Part shown: in pieces, positions 5,938 through 7,883 of the stretch
How positions within the stretch are numbered: the first letter of the stretch is position 1
Layout: each line of letters begins with the position of its first letter
NCBI GenBank assembly: GCA_022563115.1
Contig: JADFNY010000172.1
Location: 1-7,883, forward strand
Direction of reading: 5' to 3'
Length of the DNA: 7,883 nt
Origin: Acidobacteriota bacterium
GTDB lineage: Bacteria; Acidobacteriota; UBA890
Position numbers and translations under genes: made by a program
The notes under the pieces: model-generated
The model's database searches: none
Told to the model about the DNA's origin: nothing
Seen by the model: only the letters and a program-made list of their open reading frames with translations

Positions 5938-6186
5938 TCACTGGCTGTACCCCAGCGATTGTCCGTGCATGACGTCCGGCATCGGCAAACCCGCCAGGGC
6001 CAGAACGGTCGGCAGGACATCGATCATCGAGACAGGTTCGTCGAACCGCTGCCCCCCGGGGATGCGAGCGGGCCAGACGATCACCAACGGCACCCGCGTG
6101 TGGTAGGAGCTCGCCATCGCGATTTCCCACGTGGTAAGCATGGGGTCGGCGAGCCCGACACCAAGGGGACAACGGGAGCCCCCGAT
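5938..6186 (-). pseudogene. Sulfatase (alkaline-phosphatase superfamily) internal fragment
   Basis: The frame 6141-5938 encodes HTRVPLVIVWPARIPGGQ and then FDEPVSMIDVLPTVLALAGL, followed by P-x-x-HGQSL and a stop after GYSQ. RVPLIVxWPxRIPxGxxxDEPVSxIDLLPTLLxLAG, ending in xGxSL, is the hallmark of the middle to C-terminal part of type I sulfatases (PF00884). These are usually exported and cleave sulfate esters. The catalytic Cys/Ser-x-Pro-x-Arg region, the metal-binding N-terminal half and the final sheet are all missing. The frame is open upstream to about 6186 but no longer looks like a sulfatase there, and it meets the kinase remnant in another frame. It is a dead fragment, about 65 recognisable codons of a roughly 450-residue family. 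Confidence 0.75.
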
Positions 6187-6263
6187 TGGTACACCTCGCC
6201 CATGCCACCGGCACCGAGCGGTTCGAGAATCTCGTAATGACCGCGGAGTGTTGTCCCGAACAC
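6186..6263 (-). pseudogene. Ser/Thr protein kinase (PknB-type) 5' end, truncated
   Basis: A GTG at 6263 begins V-F-G-T-T-L-R-G-H-Y, then EILEPLGAGGMGEVYQ. This is the N-terminus of a bacterial eukaryotic-like Ser/Thr kinase: the glycine-rich nucleotide-binding loop G-x-G-G-M-G-E-V-Y, normally followed by R/K-A-x-D-x-x-L and the VAIK lysine. After residue 26 the match stops abruptly and the frame runs on through sulfatase DNA as an unrelated sequence to about 6081. All catalytic residues (VAIK Lys, HRD, DFG) are absent. The start is authentic: AAGGAG lies eight bases upstream, with a -10-like box further back. The first 26 codons are therefore a cleanly cut gene beginning, not a chance match. 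Confidence 0.75.
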
Positions 6264-6271
6264 TGTGACGG

Positions 6272-6304
6272 CTCCTTGTCGGGAGAAGAGCCGGCAGGAT
6301 TGTA
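6272..6304 (-). promoter_or_regulatory. Promoter -10 and ribosome binding site of the truncated kinase
   Basis: On the minus strand TACAAT (6299-6304) lies about 35 bases before the GTG, and AAGGAG (6272-6277) lies eight bases before it. The -35 region is weak (TGCAAG at an 18-base spacing). The signals look intact, so the kinase/sulfatase joint may still be transcribed and translated into a short nonsense fusion. Confidence 0.4.
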
Positions 6305-6363
6305 GTCGGAAGACGGGAGCGGCTTGCAGGGGCGAGCAGAGGACTGGCGGGGTGGGCTACGAC

Positions 6364-6699
6364 CTAAGGGACGCTCGCGAGCCGGTCGGTCTTGGCAGCC
6401 AAGACGAAGTCGCTCTCGGTAAGCCCGTCGATCTTGTGCGTCCAGATCTCGATCTTTACGCTGCCCCAAGCAAGATGAATGTCGGGATGATGCCCCTGCT
6501 GTTCGGCAAGCTCACCCACCGCGTTGGTGAAATCGAGCGCCTCGCGGAAATTTGTGAAGGTGAAGGTGCGCTGCAGGTGATGATGGTCGGCAACTTCCCA
6601 GGCAGGAAGCTGGGCGCTCAACGGCGCGATCTCCTCGGGTGTCAATGGAGGCACGCCGCCGCGGCACGGCACGCACATCTTGTCGGCAAGGGTGGTCAT
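6364..6699 (-). CDS. phhB: Pterin-4a-carbinolamine dehydratase
   Basis: The 111-residue protein is full length for this family. It dehydrates 4a-hydroxytetrahydrobiopterin to the quinonoid dihydropterin in the cytoplasm. This recycles the cofactor of aromatic amino acid hydroxylases such as PhhA; some bacterial members are tied to other pterins. The active-site block is EQQGHHPDIHLAWGSVKIEI followed by WTHKIDGLTESDF. It gives the E-x-x-x-H-H-P-D motif (Glu66, His70, His71), Trp78, His88 and Asp97 expected of the family. The N-terminus has the CVPCRGGVPPLTPEEI opening typical of one large bacterial group. I chose ATG 6699, with AGAG about seven bases upstream; the longer frame would need a TTG at 6729. 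It follows slipin on the same strand by 83 bases. No aromatic hydroxylase gene is in the window. Confidence 0.95.
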   Translation of the reverse strand: MTTLADKMCVPCRGGVPPLTPEEIAPLSAQLPAWEVADHHHLQRTFTFTNFREALDFTNAVGELAEQQGHHPDIHLAWGSVKIEIWTHKIDGLTESDFVLAAKTDRLASVP

Positions 6700-6782
6700 T
6701 TCATCTCTGCGGACTCGTGGGTCAGGCAAGGTAACTGGTCAACTTGACAATGCCGTGGCGCCGGATCAAGGGGCGGACGGGA

Positions 6783-7553
6783 TCACTCCGCCGCCTTCGG
6801 CCCCTGGTCTCCCATCCAAAGTTTCAGCAGGTCGATCGGCAGCGGGAAGACTATGGTCGAGCTCCTGTCCGAGGCCACTTCGGTCAGCGTCTGGAAGTAA
6901 CGTAGCTGCACGGCGACCGGCTCCGATGCCAGGACCGTGGCGGCCTCTTTGAGTTGAGCGCTGGCCAGGTACTCGCCCTCCGCGTGGATGATCTTGGCGC
7001 GCTTCTCGCGCTCGGCCTCGGCCTGCCGCGCGATGGCACGGATCATCTCCTGCGGTAGGTCGACGTGCTTGACTTCGACCATCGAGACCTTGACGCCCCA
7101 GGGATCCGTATGCGCGTCGAGGATGCCCTGCAGGTCGCTGTTGACCCGGTCGCGCTCGGCCAGCAGAGTGTCGAGGTCCACCTGTCCGAGCACCGACCGC
7201 AACGTCGTCTGGGCGAGCTGCGACGTAGCTTCCATGAAGTCTTCAACCTCGACGATCGCCCTCGTCGGATCCATGACGCGGAAGTAGAGCACCGCGTTCA
7301 CTTTGACCGAAACGTTGTCGCGCGTGATGATGTCCTGGGGCGGCACGTCGAGCACGATCGTTCGCAACGACATACGCACCATCCGGTCGATCGGCCAGAA
7401 CACCAGGATCAGTCCGGGCCCCTTGGGCACAGGAAGAAGCCTGCCGAGCCGGAAGATCACACCACGCTCGTATTCCTTCAAGATGTTGATGACGCTGGCC
7501 AGGTAGAGAAGCACCAGCCCAATGGCCATCAACCAGGGCGTAAGAATCGGCAT
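6783..7553 (-). CDS. Slipin family SPFH/stomatin-like membrane protein
   Basis: This is a complete 256-residue slipin. Residues 7-24 are one N-terminal membrane helix (WLMAIGLVLLYLASVINI). Residues 24-180 form the band 7/SPFH domain with the usual signatures: EYERGVIFRLGRL, KGPGLILVFWPID, the V-P-P-Q-D-IITRDNVSV strand pair and AVLYFRV. A charged helix follows (RQAEAEREKRAKIIHAEGEY), then the hydrophobic C-terminal part ending DLLKLW. Such proteins form oligomeric rings on the membrane and organise microdomains, often with the NfeD protein or a partner protease. The start is clear: AAGGAG seven bases before ATG 7553. The stop codon of the upstream ntrY/nfeD frame ends three bases before this ATG, so translation is probably coupled, as in normal nfeD-slipin operons. 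Confidence 0.95.
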   Translation of the reverse strand: MPILTPWLMAIGLVLLYLASVINILKEYERGVIFRLGRLLPVPKGPGLILVFWPIDRMVRMSLRTIVLDVPPQDIITRDNVSVKVNAVLYFRVMDPTRAIVEVEDFMEATSQLAQTTLRSVLGQVDLDTLLAERDRVNSDLQGILDAHTDPWGVKVSMVEVKHVDLPQEMIRAIARQAEAEREKRAKIIHAEGEYLASAQLKEAATVLASEPVAVQLRYFQTLTEVASDRSSTIVFPLPIDLLKLWMGDQGPKAAE

Positions 7554-7556
7554 GTC

Positions 7557-7664
7557 TCAGCTCCTTGTCTCGGTCCCGAGCTCGCTCCCTTGCGAGCCGG
7601 AAACCGGCCGTACTTCGACGCTCAAACCGGACCCGACGTCGACGATTTCGACCGCGTCGCCGGG
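7557..7664 (-). pseudogene. nfeD: Likely 3' end of nfeD (OB-fold tail) fused to ntrY
   Basis: The last 35 or so codons of the ntrY frame include GDAVEIVDVGSGLSVEVRPV, the closing strands of an NfeD C-terminal OB fold (usual form G-x-x-V-x-V-V-x-V-x-G-L-x-L-x-V-x-P). A short polar tail follows. NfeD genes usually lie directly upstream of slipin genes, and that is the position here. The fusion point falls near 7655-7664, around the shared PGDAV. The NfeD membrane helices and the rest of the OB domain are gone. The assignment rests on the short motif plus the slipin neighbour. Confidence 0.6.
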
Positions 7665-7883
7665 AAAATCGGTGCGGAACTCGATCTCGGGCCGGGCGTC
7701 ACGCCGCAGCGACAGGGATTGCTCGCAGATCTCGGCCAGATTCTCGGTCTTCATGACCGGCGCCGGCATGCGGGCGAAGGCCGAGAACTCGTCGATCATT
7801 CGGCCGATCTCCTTGACCTGGCGGACGATGGTGTCGGTGCAGACCGCGAATGCCTCGGGATCGCTACGGATCTCCTTGAGGTA
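7557..7883 (-). CDS. ntrY: NtrY-type sensor histidine kinase, truncated and fused to an NfeD-like tail
   Basis: The frame enters from the window edge and is open to the TGA at 7557-7559 (108 residues visible). It begins YLKEIRSDPEAFAVCTDTIV, then RQVKEIGRMIDEFSAFARMP, then LAEICEQSLSLRRDARPEIE. This is the stretch just after the phosphoacceptor histidine helix in NtrY, the membrane sensor kinase paired with NtrX in nitrogen and redox control. In NtrY the next block is a cysteine or aspartate followed by GRQISQALTNLLKNA (the N box of the ATPase domain). Here it is replaced after about FRTDFPGDAV by EIVDVGSGLSVEVRPV and a polar tail. The protein thus lacks the whole ATP-binding domain (N, G1, F and G2 boxes) and cannot autophosphorylate. 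The 5' part lies outside the window. Confidence 0.85.
   Translation of the reverse strand, partial: YLKEIRSDPEAFAVCTDTIVRQVKEIGRMIDEFSAFARMPAPVMKTENLAEICEQSLSLRRDARPEIEFRTDFPGDAVEIVDVGSGLSVEVRPVSGSQGSELGTETRS

Noticed and set aside
5801..6469. A 222-codon minus-strand frame spanning the kinase/sulfatase joint
   Set aside because: It lies in the third frame over two recognisable gene pieces and has random Arg/Ser/Pro-rich composition. The real signals are in the other two frames.
6700..6729. Longer dehydratase start at TTG 6729
   Set aside because: The extra ten residues are not family-like, and the ATG at 6699 matches the usual N-terminus ahead of CVPC.

Overview
The window is about 7.9 kb of GC-rich bacterial DNA with most genes on the minus strand. 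The visible NtrY fragment has wording typical of Proteobacteria (TDTIVRQ, FARMPAPV). The sortilin-like propeller protein and the Ser/Thr kinase start resemble those of Acidobacteria, Gemmatimonadota and deep-branching Proteobacteria. I would call it an environmental, Proteobacteria-like genome, without naming a genus. No rRNA, tRNA, CRISPR array or complete transposase gene is visible.

Layout. 3-185 (+) is the C-terminus of a DUF2784 membrane protein. 288-1439 (-) is a patatin-like phospholipase whose expected catalytic Asp is Ala. 1603-2085 (-) is a 160-codon basic orphan with foreign-looking codon use. 2179-4590 (-) is a secreted multi-bladed propeller protein of the sortilin/VPS10 type with about 11 Asp-box motifs. 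4604-5048 (+) is the wreck of a CruF-type carotenoid biosynthesis gene. It carries two nonsense codons and is split by a 158-bp element with 46-bp inverted repeats and flanking CTTAG direct repeats. Removing the element and one repeat copy restores a single frame. 5089-5526 (+) is a coiled-coil plus HTH protein, and 5597-5800 (-) is a small membrane protein. 5938-6263 (-) joins the 5' end of a Ser/Thr kinase gene (with its own ribosome binding site) to an internal sulfatase fragment in another frame. 6364-6699 (-) is pterin-4a-carbinolamine dehydratase, 6783-7553 (-) is a slipin/stomatin-like SPFH protein, and 7557-7883 (-) is an ntrY fragment fused in frame to what looks like the last codons of nfeD.

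How the genes fit together. NfeD and slipin genes normally sit side by side. Here the nfeD tail is still coupled to slipin (TGA, 3 bases, ATG), but its 5' part has been replaced by ntrY. The dehydratase follows slipin on the same strand. The left half (patatin, orphan, propeller) is a same-strand series of separately spaced genes. The right half (4.6-7.9 kb) is marked by broken genes and novel joints: one insertion, one kinase/sulfatase joint and one ntrY/nfeD joint. This suggests either a rearrangement-prone, decaying region or, for the two gene joints, assembly error. The most interesting objects are the small inverted-repeat element, the ntrY-nfeD fusion and the Asp-less patatin.
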